The notes: generated from the letters alone by a model not told the origin. 64,000 bases of DNA from Candidatus Liberimonas magnetica (GCA_020523885.1 JAJAPY010000002.1:124001-188000); one strand, 5' to 3'; numbered from the stretch's first letter, positions 16,507-25,956 are shown. Program-made: numbers and translations.

Positions 16507-17895
16507 GTGAAAATTCTCTTTGTAGTTTATGATAATGATTCTTATATTTCGGTATTCCCTTTGGGAATTGCATATCTTGCATCTGTATGCAGAAAAGCCG
16601 GGCATGAAGTAGCCATTTATAACCAGGACGTATATCATTGGGATGAGAAACATTTAACAAAGTATCTTGATACTAATAGATTTGACGTGGTAGGTGTAAG
16701 TATAATCGGAGGTTATTACCAATATAGAAAACTTCTTAAATTATCTGCTGCGATCAATGAATCAAAGAAAAGGCCGTTTTATATAATAGGAGGTCATGGC
16801 CCAGCTCCTGAACCCGAATACTTTTTGAAAAAAACCAAAGCAGATATAATAGTTATCGGAGAAGGCGAAATTACGATAATTGAAATTTTGGAAGCATTAA
16901 AACAAAAAAAGGAACTGTCTTCGATACAAGGCATCGCTTTCATGAAGGAAGGAAAATGTCTTCAAACACAAAGGCGCCCACTTATAAAAAATATTGACTC
17001 CATACTCTTTCCAGCCTGGGATTTATTTCCCATGGACCATTATTCCTTATTAAGGCCGCCGAATATTAGGAACTCCGAGCGTAGCATGCTTGTATTATCC
17101 GGCAGAGGGTGTACCTTTAAATGTAATTTTTGTTACAGAATGGATGAAGGGCACAGGCCAAGGTCAAATGAAAGTATAATTGAGGAGTTGCAAATACTAA
17201 ACAAAGATTATGGGATTTCCTATATAGATTTTCAGGATGAATTATTGATGAATTCTGAAGAAAGAGTATCAAGCCTTTGTAACAGTTTTCTAAAAGCAAA
17301 ACTCAAATTTAAATGGTTCTGTAACGGTAGGCTTAACTATGCAAAACCGGATATTTTGAAGCTTATGAAAGAGGCCGGGTGCGTTTTTATCAATTACGGT
17401 ATAGAGTCACTTGATGAACAAGCTCTAAAAGTCATGAAAAAAGGGCTTACGGTAAAACAGATAACAGCAGGCATTGAAAACACCCTATCGGCAGGTATTA
17501 GCCCAGGTTTTAATATTATCTGGGGCAATATAGGGGAAAACGCAGAGTCTCTAAGGCTTGGTGTGGAATTCCTGCTTAAATATGACGACCATGCACAGTT
17601 GCGTACCATTAGGCCGGTAACACCTTATCCCGGCAGCCCGCTTTATTACTACGCGATAGAAAAGGGTCTCCTGAAGGATTGCCAAGATTTTTATGAGCAT
17701 AAGCATTTAAATTCTGATTTAGTCTCAGTAAATTTTACTGATTTAAGTGATGACGAGTTTCATAAAGAGCTATTGAAAGCTAATACAAAATTAATTGAAA
17801 AATATTATTCCGTTCAATTGGTAAAATCCATTAAAAATGCAGAAAAACTTTACTTGCAGAAAGATGCTAATTTTAGAGGATTTAGGCAGAATTAA
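16507..17895 (+). CDS. B12-binding-domain radical SAM enzyme (BchE-like)
   Basis: 462 residues from GTG 16507: AAGGAG (16493-16498) has the right spacing for this codon but not for the TTG at 16501. N-terminal cobalamin-binding-type Rossmann region (FPLGIAYLASVCRKAGHEV, IIGGHGPAPEPEYF, VIGEGE), then radical SAM motif SGRGCTFKCNFCYRM near 200 and the usual YGIESLDEQALKVMKKG and RPVTPYPGSPLY segments. Known class members carry out methylation, ring and cyclisation chemistry. Two more of this type occur at 54.9 and 57.2 kb. Confidence 0.82.
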   Translation: MKILFVVYDNDSYISVFPLGIAYLASVCRKAGHEVAIYNQDVYHWDEKHLTKYLDTNRFDVVGVSIIGGYYQYRKLLKLSAAINESKKRPFYIIGGHGPAPEPEYFLKKTKADIIVIGEGEITIIEILEALKQKKELSSIQGIAFMKEGKCLQTQRRPLIKNIDSILFPAWDLFPMDHYSLLRPPNIRNSERSMLVLSGRGCTFKCNFCYRMDEGHRPRSNESIIEELQILNKDYGISYIDFQDELLMNSEERVSSLCNSFLKAKLKFKWFCNGRLNYAKPDILKLMKEAGCVFINYGIESLDEQALKVMKKGLTVKQITAGIENTLSAGISPGFNIIWGNIGENAESLRLGVEFLLKYDDHAQLRTIRPVTPYPGSPLYYYAIEKGLLKDCQDFYEHKHLNSDLVSVNFTDLSDDEFHKELLKANTKLIEKYYSVQLVKSIKNAEKLYLQKDANFRGFRQN

Positions 17896-17920
17896 AAGTT
17901 AGAAACACCAGAGGTGAAAA

Positions 17921-19150
17921 ATGTTCCAAAGAAGAGAACATATATTAAATAAAATCCGTGAATATGGCATTAGAAAATCTATTAGAGTATTCATACATCA
18001 ACTCATTTATTTTTATAAATCTTGGAAATTGCCCTGGCTAATAAACAGAACATTCTATTATAATTTATTTAAACTACTTTTCCTGGCCAATAAAGATAAA
18101 AAACGTATCCTGGGTGTTTGGGATCTCAAAAACTTGCCTTGGTCAGTTGGTGATCCTTTGATTTTTATAGAAATATTGGGTATATTAAAACTTGAGAATA
18201 GTGCGGAAGAAATTGATGTTTGTGTCTTGTATGATCGGGAAAATCCAGATGGGAAAAGGAGTGGTCCGGGCAGTTATACAAATCTTAATACTGAAAATGC
18301 CCAGGACTATATCCTTGAATTCTTTCAGATGTTTAGTGTTTGTCCATTCCTTGGCTCCATTTACCAGTTTAATGATAGAGAAGAATTTTATCATTTTTTA
18401 AAAACTAATATGGGCCGCTACCATATTTATCCTCCACTTAGCGAACATTTAGCTGAGAGATATGATTATAGCGATTTTGGCATACCTCTTTTATTTAAAA
18501 TACAGGATTTTTATAATTTAAATAAAAGTATCCCTTATCTCAGAATAGGAAACAGGGAAAGTTCCTGGGCAAAGTGGTTTTATTTAAAATATTTGCCAAA
18601 ATCAAGCATGCCTATTGCCATCTCATTAAAAAATACTGTCCATTCAACTGAAAGGAATGCTAATCCAGAGACATGGTTATCATTTATAGATAAATGCAAA
18701 ATAAAATATCCGGAAATTATTTTTGTTGTTGTTGGATTACGAGAAGAAGTTTTTGAGGGCTTGCGTGAAAGAAAAAATGTGCTTATTGCTAAAGATTATG
18801 GTACAAATATTATTGAAGATTTTGCTTTAATTCGCTCATCACTTATATATATGGGTACTGTGTCAGGAATTAATTTGATCGCCTTTTTTAGTGATTTACC
18901 ATATTTGATATTTCAATGGCGGGATTCAGAAGTTTCCGGCATTTATGGGTTTAAGGAAAATGAGAACTTTTCTTTTGCAACGGGCAATCAAAAGATATTT
19001 AGTACAAAGATCAAGGTAACACCTGAATTATTGTTTGAAGAATTTAATAAGCTGTATACAACGCTTGACAGGAGTAATTGGCTGAAAGAAACAATAACTA
19101 AGGCTGCTTTTAAACACTCGCATCCTGGAACAAAGGCTGTAGGGAAATAG
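17921..19150 (+). CDS. Uncharacterised protein, possibly GT-B glycosyltransferase
   Basis: 409 residues; I do not recognise a family with certainty. The N-terminus is basic with one amphipathic or hydrophobic stretch (residues about 20-55). The second half has the alternation of a Rossmann domain: MPIAISLKNTVHST, EIIFVVVGLREEVFEGL, NIIEDFALIRSSLIYMGTVSGINLIAFF, which resembles the donor-binding half of GT-B enzymes. RBS AGAGGTG precedes the ATG. It lies between radical SAM genes and the heptose module, so a transferase role is plausible but unproved. Confidence 0.45.
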   Translation: MFQRREHILNKIREYGIRKSIRVFIHQLIYFYKSWKLPWLINRTFYYNLFKLLFLANKDKKRILGVWDLKNLPWSVGDPLIFIEILGILKLENSAEEIDVCVLYDRENPDGKRSGPGSYTNLNTENAQDYILEFFQMFSVCPFLGSIYQFNDREEFYHFLKTNMGRYHIYPPLSEHLAERYDYSDFGIPLLFKIQDFYNLNKSIPYLRIGNRESSWAKWFYLKYLPKSSMPIAISLKNTVHSTERNANPETWLSFIDKCKIKYPEIIFVVVGLREEVFEGLRERKNVLIAKDYGTNIIEDFALIRSSLIYMGTVSGINLIAFFSDLPYLIFQWRDSEVSGIYGFKENENFSFATGNQKIFSTKIKVTPELLFEEFNKLYTTLDRSNWLKETITKAAFKHSHPGTKAVGK

Positions 19151-19162
19151 AAAGAGGTTAAA

Positions 19163-20695
19163 ATGGAAACAAAAATAATCAGCAAAATAAAAAACATTCA
19201 TCAATTGGCTAAGATAATAGAAGGCCTTAAGAAGAAAGGCAAGAAAATAGTTCAATGCCATGGCGTGTTTGATTTGGTGCATCTGGGGCACATGAGGCAT
19301 TTTAATGAAGCAAAAAAGCAGGGCGATATTCTGGTGGTTACCCTTACAAAAGATAAATATGTAAAAAGGGGGCCGGGAAGGCCGTATTTTAATGAACATT
19401 TAAGAGCGGAAACTCTTGCTTCTCTTGCAGTAACGGACTATGTTGCTATATTAAATTCTCCGACTGCGATTGAAGCCATTAAAACTATAAAACCCGACGT
19501 GTATGTAAAAGGTCCTGATTATAAAGAAAAAGACAAAGATGTTACCGGGAAAATCTACGAAGAAGAAGAAGCTGTAAAGTCAGTAGGCGGCAAGCTTTAT
19601 ATTACCGAAGATATAACTTTCAGCTCAACGAAATTACTAAACAGCTTTATAGATGTATACCCGCCAAGGACAGTTAAATATTTAAACGCGCTTAGTAAGA
19701 GGTATTCTGCCGAGATTGTTGCTGAGAAAATAGAATCTCTTAAAAAACTGGATATACTTGTTCTAGGAGATGCAATAATAGACCAATACCATTATTGCAG
19801 TGCGCTAGGAAAATCTTCAAAGGAACACCTTGTAGTTAACAAATACCATTCCGATGAGTCATTTGCGGGGGGAGCACTTGCAACTGCGAACAATGCCGCT
19901 AATATCTGCGGTAGTGTTGACCTTCTGACAGTTCTTGGAGAAAGAGATTCTTTTGAAGGGTTTATAAGAAGTAAATTGAACAGTAATATCAACCCTATGT
20001 TTTTTACGCGCAAAGAAACTCAAACTATAATAAAAAGAAGGTTCGTAAGCAATGATGTCGGCAGAAAGCTATTTGAAATATGCTACATGGATGATACAAG
20101 TATTCCTGATGATATGGAAAACAAGGTTATCAACCATTTGGCCAAGACCATAAAAAAGTATGATCTTGTAATAGTTGCAGATTTTGGGCATGGGTTGTTG
20201 ACAAAGAGGATAATAAATTATCTTTGTGCCAAATCCAGGTATTTAGCTATAAATGTGCAAACAAATAGCGCTAATATCGGGTTTAACCTTGTGACAAAAT
20301 ATCCAAGCGCAGACTGCGTATGTATTGATGAGATGGAAATGCGTTATGCAACACATGACAGGTTTAACGACCTGAAAGGCCATATGAAAACCATCTATAA
20401 CCGGCTTAAATGCAGTCATATTATAACTACACGGGGATCTTCCGGATCGATGAGTTATTCGGATAAGGAAGGATTTCATGAGACTCCGGCATTTGCGTAC
20501 AAAGTTGTAGACCCGATTGGAGCCGGAGATGCTTTTTTTGCATATGTTGCCCCATGCTTTGCTTCAGGATTTCCTCAAGATATGGTGTCGTTTATTGGTA
20601 ATGCTGTTGGTTCGATCGCTACCCAAATAGTTTGCAACAGGGAACCGGTAAATAAAGTTGACCTGTTAAAATTCATTACAAGGTTACTAAAATGA
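19163..20695 (+). CDS. Domain-permuted HldE-like enzyme: nucleotidyltransferase then PfkB sugar kinase
   Basis: 510 residues. Residues about 25-165 are a cytidylyltransferase-like domain with GVFDLVHLGH (His40, His43), as in RfaE domain II/HldE C-terminus. Residues about 195-505 are a PfkB/ribokinase fold with LGDAIIDQYHY, the SFAGGALATANNA substrate loop and the catalytic DPIGAGDAF (Asp456), as in the HldE kinase domain. The order is reversed relative to E. coli HldE. Canonical HldE phosphorylates heptose-7-phosphate at C1 and activates it as ADP-heptose. The following gene is a SIS isomerase of the GmhA type, so a nucleotide-heptose route is likely. Nucleotide (ADP, CDP or GDP) is not decided. 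Confidence 0.82.
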   Translation: METKIISKIKNIHQLAKIIEGLKKKGKKIVQCHGVFDLVHLGHMRHFNEAKKQGDILVVTLTKDKYVKRGPGRPYFNEHLRAETLASLAVTDYVAILNSPTAIEAIKTIKPDVYVKGPDYKEKDKDVTGKIYEEEEAVKSVGGKLYITEDITFSSTKLLNSFIDVYPPRTVKYLNALSKRYSAEIVAEKIESLKKLDILVLGDAIIDQYHYCSALGKSSKEHLVVNKYHSDESFAGGALATANNAANICGSVDLLTVLGERDSFEGFIRSKLNSNINPMFFTRKETQTIIKRRFVSNDVGRKLFEICYMDDTSIPDDMENKVINHLAKTIKKYDLVIVADFGHGLLTKRIINYLCAKSRYLAINVQTNSANIGFNLVTKYPSADCVCIDEMEMRYATHDRFNDLKGHMKTIYNRLKCSHIITTRGSSGSMSYSDKEGFHETPAFAYKVVDPIGAGDAFFAYVAPCFASGFPQDMVSFIGNAVGSIATQIVCNREPVNKVDLLKFITRLLK

Positions 20696-21273
20696 TTGAA
20701 AAAATCAAAGAGTATTACAAAAATTTGAAGTTATTGATTGACAAGGTGATTGCAACAGATGTAAATGGAAAAGATATCGGATTTCATGAAGCAGTCAGTA
20801 TGGCTTCAGAATTGCTTATTAAACAAGCATCTTCGGGCAATACTGTGATGATAATCGGAAATGGTGCGAGCGCTTCAATTTCAAGCCATATATCAACTGA
20901 CTTATGGAAAAACGCAGGAGTAAAAGCCACTGCTTTTAACGATGCCTCTCTTTTAACCTGCATAAGCAATGACTACGGGTATAAATATGTATTTGAAAAA
21001 CCTATAGAAATGTCGGCAAGGCACGGAGATGTTCTGTTTGCAATAAGCAGTTCCGGTAAATCCGAGAATATTCTAAGAGGGGTTAATATGGCAAAATCCA
21101 AAAACTGCCATATAGTGACTTTTTCGGGTTTTAATGCAGACAATCCGCTTCGCAGCCTTGGGGAAATTAATTTCTATATACCTGCCGTAGAATATGGGCC
21201 TGTTGAGGTTATACACCATGCGATATGCCATTCTATAGTTGACCTTATAATCAAGATTAAGGAAGGGAAATAA
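20692..21273 (+). CDS. SIS-domain sugar-phosphate isomerase (GmhA-like)
   Basis: 193 residues, ATGA overlap with the permuted HldE gene. Contains the SIS core: MIIGNGASASISSHISTDLW, FNDASLLTCISNDYGYKYVFEKPI, AISSSGKSENILRGVN and a C-terminal histidine-containing helix (VEVIHHAICHSIV). This matches phosphoheptose isomerase, which makes D-glycero-D-manno-heptose-7-phosphate from sedoheptulose-7-phosphate. A DiaA-type function is less likely given the tight coupling to a heptose kinase. No GmhB phosphatase is seen nearby. Confidence 0.82.
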   Translation: MIEKIKEYYKNLKLLIDKVIATDVNGKDIGFHEAVSMASELLIKQASSGNTVMIIGNGASASISSHISTDLWKNAGVKATAFNDASLLTCISNDYGYKYVFEKPIEMSARHGDVLFAISSSGKSENILRGVNMAKSKNCHIVTFSGFNADNPLRSLGEINFYIPAVEYGPVEVIHHAICHSIVDLIIKIKEGK

Positions 21274-21275
21274 GC

Positions 21276-22268
21276 ATGGCTGAAAAAATAGTTATTATCG
21301 GAAGCAATTCGTTTTCCGGAGCAAATTTCATTGATTATCTGCTTGAACATGATATTGAAGTTATAGGAATAAGCCGTTCAGCCGAGATAAGTGATGTTTT
21401 CTTGCCATATAAAAGCAATAAGAAGCTTAATAGTTACAAATTTTATAAACTTGATCAAAATACCCAGTTTGATGAAATAGTAAAAGTAATAAATGATTTC
21501 AAGCCTGACTATATAGTAAATTTTGCAGCTCAAGGAATGGTGGCGGAAAGCTGGCAGAAGCCAGAACACTGGTTCCAGACAAATACAGTTTCTCACATAA
21601 GGCTCCATGACAGGTTAAGAACTTCGGCTTTTATTAAAAAATATGTTCATGTGTCTACGCCAGAAGTTTACGGAACTTGCGAAGGTTTAATCAAAGAACA
21701 CACATGTTATAATCCAAGCACTCCATACGCGGTTTCTAAGGCTGCTTGTGACCTTAGCCTTATGACTTTCTTTAAAAGCTATAATTTTCCTGTTTGTTTT
21801 ACAAGGTCTGCAAATGTTTTCGGTTCAGGCCAGCAGTTGTTTAGGATTATACCAAGAACTATACTTTTTTTCTTAATAGGAAAAAAATTACAGCTGCACG
21901 GCGGCGGGCATTCTGTACGTTCTTTTATACATATTCGCGATGTTGCCGACGGGACGCTGCGCGTTGCAAGAAAGGCAACTCCTCCAGAGATATTCCATTT
22001 TTCTACAACAAGAAACATAAGCATAAGGTCCGCCGTTGAGTTAATCGCAAAAATGACTGGAGTTTCTTTTGAAAAAAATGTTGAAATAGTGGCGGACAGG
22101 CCCGGAAAAGATGCAGCATATCTACTTGATAGTTCCAAAGCGAAAGATATTCTTGGATGGAAGGACAGGATTACCCTTGAGCAGGGAATAGAAGAAACGA
22201 TTAAATGGGTGAAAGATAACCTGGAAACACTAAAAAAACAAAATCTGAATTATATACATAAACAATAG
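21276..22268 (+). CDS. Nucleotide-sugar 4,6-dehydratase-like extended SDR
   Basis: 330 residues. The NAD motif is a variant (IIGSNSFSGANFID); then VNFAAQGMVAESWQKPEHWFQTN, the active site HVSTPEVYGTCEG and Tyr-Lys of PYAVSKAA, and RSFIHIRDVADGTLRVA. These match the dTDP-glucose/GDP-mannose 4,6-dehydratase group. It starts two bases after the GmhA-like gene and is followed by another extended SDR, so it probably dehydrates the nucleotide-heptose (compare GDP-heptose dehydratases in Campylobacter); that substrate is inferred. Confidence 0.75.
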   Translation: MAEKIVIIGSNSFSGANFIDYLLEHDIEVIGISRSAEISDVFLPYKSNKKLNSYKFYKLDQNTQFDEIVKVINDFKPDYIVNFAAQGMVAESWQKPEHWFQTNTVSHIRLHDRLRTSAFIKKYVHVSTPEVYGTCEGLIKEHTCYNPSTPYAVSKAACDLSLMTFFKSYNFPVCFTRSANVFGSGQQLFRIIPRTILFFLIGKKLQLHGGGHSVRSFIHIRDVADGTLRVARKATPPEIFHFSTTRNISIRSAVELIAKMTGVSFEKNVEIVADRPGKDAAYLLDSSKAKDILGWKDRITLEQGIEETIKWVKDNLETLKKQNLNYIHKQ

Positions 22269-22276
22269 GAGCTGAA

Positions 22277-23221
22277 ATGAATATTTTGCTAACCGGCGGA
22301 TGCGGGTATGTTGGAACTTTGCTTACAAAAGCACTTTTAGACGAAAGCCATAAAGTAACTGTAGTTGACATTATGTGGTTTGGTAATTATCTTGCTGAAC
22401 ACAAAAATCTTACTGTTATCAAGGAAGATATTCGCAATACGGATAAAATACCTATGGACGGCATGGAAGTGATACTGCATCTTGCCAATATAGCCAATGA
22501 CCCGTGCGGTGAACTTAATTCAAAGCTTGCATGGGAAGTAAACGCCCTGGCAACTATGACTCTGGCGGAAAAAGCGATAAAAATCGGAGTAAAACATTTT
22601 ATACAAGCCAGCTCTGGCAGCGTTTACGGGGTCAAAGACGAACCGCAGGTTACGGAAGAGCTTTCGCTCGTGCCTATTTCTGATTACAACAAAACAAAGA
22701 TGATAAGTGAAAGAGTCCTGATAAGCTATATGGATAAGATACCGATAAGCATTATCCGGCCTGCAACTATCTGCGGTTACTCGCCAAGAATGAGGCTGGA
22801 TTTATCGGTAAACATGCTTACGGTACAGGCTCTTGCCAATAAGAAAATAACGGTTTTTGGCGGCAATCAGACTCGGCCAAACATGCATATAAAAGATATG
22901 ATAGCTGTGTATCTGCACTTTATTAAACTTGGTAAAAAGGGAACGGGCATATTTAACGCAGGTTTTGAGAATATAACTATCCTGGATATCGCTAAGCTCG
23001 TTACGAAACATGTCCCTGCGGAAATAATCGTAAGCGAATCGAACGACCCCAGGTCCTACAGGCTGAATTCGGATAAACTTCTTAAGACAGGATTTAAACC
23101 CAAATTTAGCGTTGAAGACGGCATAAAGGACGTAATAGAGGCTTACAAGGAAGGAAAAATCAAGAACGATGACAATTGTTACAATATAAAAACCATGAAG
23201 AAACTATCACACTTAAACTAA
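22277..23221 (+). CDS. Nucleotide-sugar epimerase/reductase (extended SDR)
   Basis: 314 residues with a good RBS (AGGAG). LLTGGCGYVGTLLTKALL cofactor motif, LHLANIANDP, active-site ASSGSVYGVKDE, Tyr-Lys of DYNKTKMISER, and NMHIKDMIAVYLHF. Looks like a UDP-glucose-epimerase-type SDR acting on the product of the preceding dehydratase. It has a C-terminal tail of about 25 residues beyond the usual end. Precise reaction not assignable. Confidence 0.75.
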   Translation: MNILLTGGCGYVGTLLTKALLDESHKVTVVDIMWFGNYLAEHKNLTVIKEDIRNTDKIPMDGMEVILHLANIANDPCGELNSKLAWEVNALATMTLAEKAIKIGVKHFIQASSGSVYGVKDEPQVTEELSLVPISDYNKTKMISERVLISYMDKIPISIIRPATICGYSPRMRLDLSVNMLTVQALANKKITVFGGNQTRPNMHIKDMIAVYLHFIKLGKKGTGIFNAGFENITILDIAKLVTKHVPAEIIVSESNDPRSYRLNSDKLLKTGFKPKFSVEDGIKDVIEAYKEGKIKNDDNCYNIKTMKKLSHLN

Positions 23222-23242
23222 CCTAAAAACACGGAGAAACTA

Positions 23243-23902
23243 ATGGGAAAAGAAATAGACCTGCTTGTAAATTATCCTAAAACAAAGAGGAATGTAAAAG
23301 AAAGAGGCGCAACAAAAACAGAAGAAGACCGCGCTATAGCAAGAAAGTTTGAAAAGGAGTTTTTTGACGGTGACAGGAAACACGGCTACGGAGGATTTAA
23401 TTATATGCCTCGTTTCTGGCAGCCGGTTATACCTACATTCAAAGATTACTGGGGGCTTAATTCAAAGAGCTCTGTGCTTGACGTAGGAAGCGGAAAAGGT
23501 TTTATGATCCATGATTTGGCACTTCTTATTCCAGGGATTACCGTAAAAGGAATAGACATTTCTGCATATGGAGTAGCTAATACTATAGAAGATATGAAAC
23601 CTCATGTTCAGGTAGCTAATGCAAAAAAACTGCCTTTTAAAGATAAATCGTTTGATGTAGTAATTTCAATTAATACAATTCACAACCTGGAACGCAAAGA
23701 ATGCGGCCAGGCACTTAAAGAAATAGAACGTGTTTCAAGAAACAAAAGTTTCATTACAGTAGATGCCTACCGCAATGAGGATGAGAAAGAAGCGATGTTT
23801 AATTGGAATTTAACCGCAAAAACAATAATGAGCGTTGATGAATGGATAGCGTTCTTCAAAGAAGTGGGCTATACAGGAGACTATTTCTGGTTCATACCAT
23901 AA
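23243..23902 (+). CDS. Class I SAM-dependent methyltransferase
   Basis: 219 residues, RBS CGGAG. SAM motif SVLDVGSGKGFMIHDLA, acidic motif KGIDISAYGV, then KKLPFKDKSFDVVISINTIHNL. A 60-residue N-terminal extension (TKRNVKERGATKTEEDRAIA) precedes the catalytic domain and ends in HGYGGFNYMPRFWQPVI, resembling a family often seen beside E1-type thiamine enzymes in O-antigen loci. Acceptor unknown, most likely the modified heptose or its precursor. Confidence 0.72.
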   Translation: MGKEIDLLVNYPKTKRNVKERGATKTEEDRAIARKFEKEFFDGDRKHGYGGFNYMPRFWQPVIPTFKDYWGLNSKSSVLDVGSGKGFMIHDLALLIPGITVKGIDISAYGVANTIEDMKPHVQVANAKKLPFKDKSFDVVISINTIHNLERKECGQALKEIERVSRNKSFITVDAYRNEDEKEAMFNWNLTAKTIMSVDEWIAFFKEVGYTGDYFWFIP

Positions 23903-23906
23903 TAAC

Positions 23907-24893
23907 ATGAAAGAATTTATATCAAAAAACAAAACAGTTGCTATTGAACTCTTATACAAAATGAAAAATATTCGCCTTGTTGAAGAAACAATAGCCAGGC
24001 GCTATTCTGAATGGAAAATGCGCTGCCCTACACATTTGTGTACCGGACAGGAATCAGTGGCTGTTGCTGTGGGAACGGCATTGAGAAAAGATGACTTTGT
24101 AATCAGTACACACAGGGCTCACGGGCATTACCTTGGAAAAGGCGGGAGTTTGAAGAGGATGATAGCTGAGATATATGGAAAATCTACCGGATGTTCGAAA
24201 GGCAAGGGCGGATCAATGCATCTGATCGATAAAAGTGTGAACTTTATGGGCAGCACCGCTATCGTTGGAGGCACTATCCCTGTCGGTGTCGGGCTCGGCC
24301 TTTCAATAACTCTAAAGAAAACAGACCAAATAAGCTGTGTATTCTTCGGTGATGGTTCGATCGAAGAAGGTGTATTCTATGAATCGGTCAACTTTGCAGT
24401 TCTTAAAAAACTGCCGGTTCTATTCATTTGCGAAAATAATTTTTACTCTGTTTACTCACCTCTTAAAGTACGACAGCCGGAAGGCAGGAAGATATATGAG
24501 ATGGTAGCAGCCATGGGATGCCCCAGCCAGTGCGGTAACGGCAATGATGTGCTTGAAGTCTATCAAAAAGTAAATTCGGTTCTTGAAGGTATAAGGCAAG
24601 GAAATGGGCCCTTTTTCTTTGAGTTTGATACTTACAGGTGGAGAGAACATTGCGGACATAATTTTGACAATGACCTTGGTTACCGTACTCAGGAAGAATA
24701 TCTATCGTGGAAAGAAAAAGACCCTGTATGCGCTTGGGAGACTATTTTGCTGGAAGCAGGTGTTATTTCTACTAAAGACATAGAAGAAATGGAAAATAAA
24801 ATAAATAAAGAAATAGCAAATGCATTTGATTTTGCTGAAAAATCGCCTTTTCCGGATACAAAGGAAGTCTGCACGGAAATCTACTCGGAATAA
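23907..24893 (+). CDS. Thiamine-diphosphate enzyme, E1 alpha-like subunit
   Basis: 328 residues. Matches the alpha subunit of pyruvate/acetoin dehydrogenase E1: HLCTGQESVAVAVG, STHRAHGHYLGKG, GGSMHLID, and the ThDP motif from GDGSIEEG (148-155) to ICENN (ending 178). The partner beta subunit begins 5 bases downstream. No E2 acyltransferase or E3 dihydrolipoyl dehydrogenase is present in the window, so it is unlikely to be a standard 2-oxoacid dehydrogenase. Paired E1-like proteins such as AviB1/AviB2 of avilamycin synthesis are proposed to transfer a two-carbon unit to a keto sugar; a similar role is inferred here. Confidence 0.85.
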   Translation: MKEFISKNKTVAIELLYKMKNIRLVEETIARRYSEWKMRCPTHLCTGQESVAVAVGTALRKDDFVISTHRAHGHYLGKGGSLKRMIAEIYGKSTGCSKGKGGSMHLIDKSVNFMGSTAIVGGTIPVGVGLGLSITLKKTDQISCVFFGDGSIEEGVFYESVNFAVLKKLPVLFICENNFYSVYSPLKVRQPEGRKIYEMVAAMGCPSQCGNGNDVLEVYQKVNSVLEGIRQGNGPFFFEFDTYRWREHCGHNFDNDLGYRTQEEYLSWKEKDPVCAWETILLEAGVISTKDIEEMENKINKEIANAFDFAEKSPFPDTKEVCTEIYSE

Positions 24894-24897
24894 TGAA

Positions 24898-25956
24898 ATG
24901 ACAAGAAAAATAACATACGCACAAGCTATAAATGAAGCAATGGTTCAGGCTATGGAGATGGATAAATCAGTCATCTGTTACGGTCTGGGAGTTGATGACC
25001 CTAAAGGCGTATTCGGTACAACATTGGGTTTAAAAGAGAAATTCGGAAGCGAACGGGTTTTTGACATGCCGACTTCTGAAAATGCCATGACCGGAGTTGC
25101 CATAGGCGCTTCCATGAACGGCATAAGGCCTGTTATGACACATCAGCGCCTTGATTTTTTTCTCTTAGCCATGGACCAACTGGTTAATAATGCTGCCAAG
25201 TGGCATTATATGTTCGGAGGACAAACTTCAGTGCCTATTACTATCAGGCTTTTGCTTGGCAGAGGATGGGGGCAAGGTCCGACACATTCCCAGAACCTTC
25301 AGGCATGGTTCGCTCATATCCCAGGGCTTAAAGTTGTCATGCCTACAACTGCAGCCGATGCAAAAGGGCTTCTATTATCAAGCATATTTGACAATAATCC
25401 GGTTATATTCATTGAACATAGATGGCTTCATAATCTTGAGGGCGAAGTGCCTGAGGGTGATTATAGAGTACCTATAGGCAAAGCTCAAAAACTTCGGACA
25501 GGCGATGATATTACAATTGTATCTCTTTCCTATATGACCATAGAGGCCCTGCATGCCATAGAAATACTTGGTAGAAATGGGATTTCATGCGATTTAATAG
25601 ACCTTCGTTCTGTAAATCCAATCGATTGGGAAATGATATACGGTTCCGTAAGGAAAACAAAAAAGCTTCTGGCTCTTGACACGGCTGCAGAGTCATTCTC
25701 AGTAGCAAGCGAGGTTGTTGCAAGAGTGAGTATGGAGTGTTTTAATGATCTTAAATGTGCTCCTAAACGCATAGCTCTGCCTGATTGCCCGACTCCCACA
25801 AGCCCTGCTTTGACAAAGGTTTTTGATAAGGGTGCCGTAGATATAGTAAATATGGCAGGAAAAATGACAGGAAAAAATATAGATACTGGCGAAATATCCA
25901 AACATAAAACCTATCCTCATGATGTCCCAGGTGACTGGTTTAAAGGTCCGTTTTAG
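24898..25956 (+). CDS. Thiamine-diphosphate enzyme, E1 beta-like (transketolase-like) subunit
   Basis: 352 residues from ATG 24898, where the family alignment begins (RKITYAQAINEAMVQAME); the longer open frame to 24820 overlaps the alpha subunit. Features are the pyrimidine-binding domain (FDMPTSENAMTGVAIGASM, glutamate of TSEN), RPVMTHQRLDFFLLAMDQL and a C-terminal transketolase domain (LIDLRSVNPIDWE). A conspicuous GRGWGQGPTHSQNLQAWF loop contains the conserved histidine. It would form an alpha2beta2 enzyme with the preceding gene. Confidence 0.85.
   Translation: MTRKITYAQAINEAMVQAMEMDKSVICYGLGVDDPKGVFGTTLGLKEKFGSERVFDMPTSENAMTGVAIGASMNGIRPVMTHQRLDFFLLAMDQLVNNAAKWHYMFGGQTSVPITIRLLLGRGWGQGPTHSQNLQAWFAHIPGLKVVMPTTAADAKGLLLSSIFDNNPVIFIEHRWLHNLEGEVPEGDYRVPIGKAQKLRTGDDITIVSLSYMTIEALHAIEILGRNGISCDLIDLRSVNPIDWEMIYGSVRKTKKLLALDTAAESFSVASEVVARVSMECFNDLKCAPKRIALPDCPTPTSPALTKVFDKGAVDIVNMAGKMTGKNIDTGEISKHKTYPHDVPGDWFKGPF

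Noticed and set aside
23907-25956. E1 alpha/beta read as a respiratory pyruvate dehydrogenase or acetoin dehydrogenase
   Set aside because: No lipoyl E2, E3 or acetoin genes are present, and all neighbours are sugar-nucleotide enzymes.
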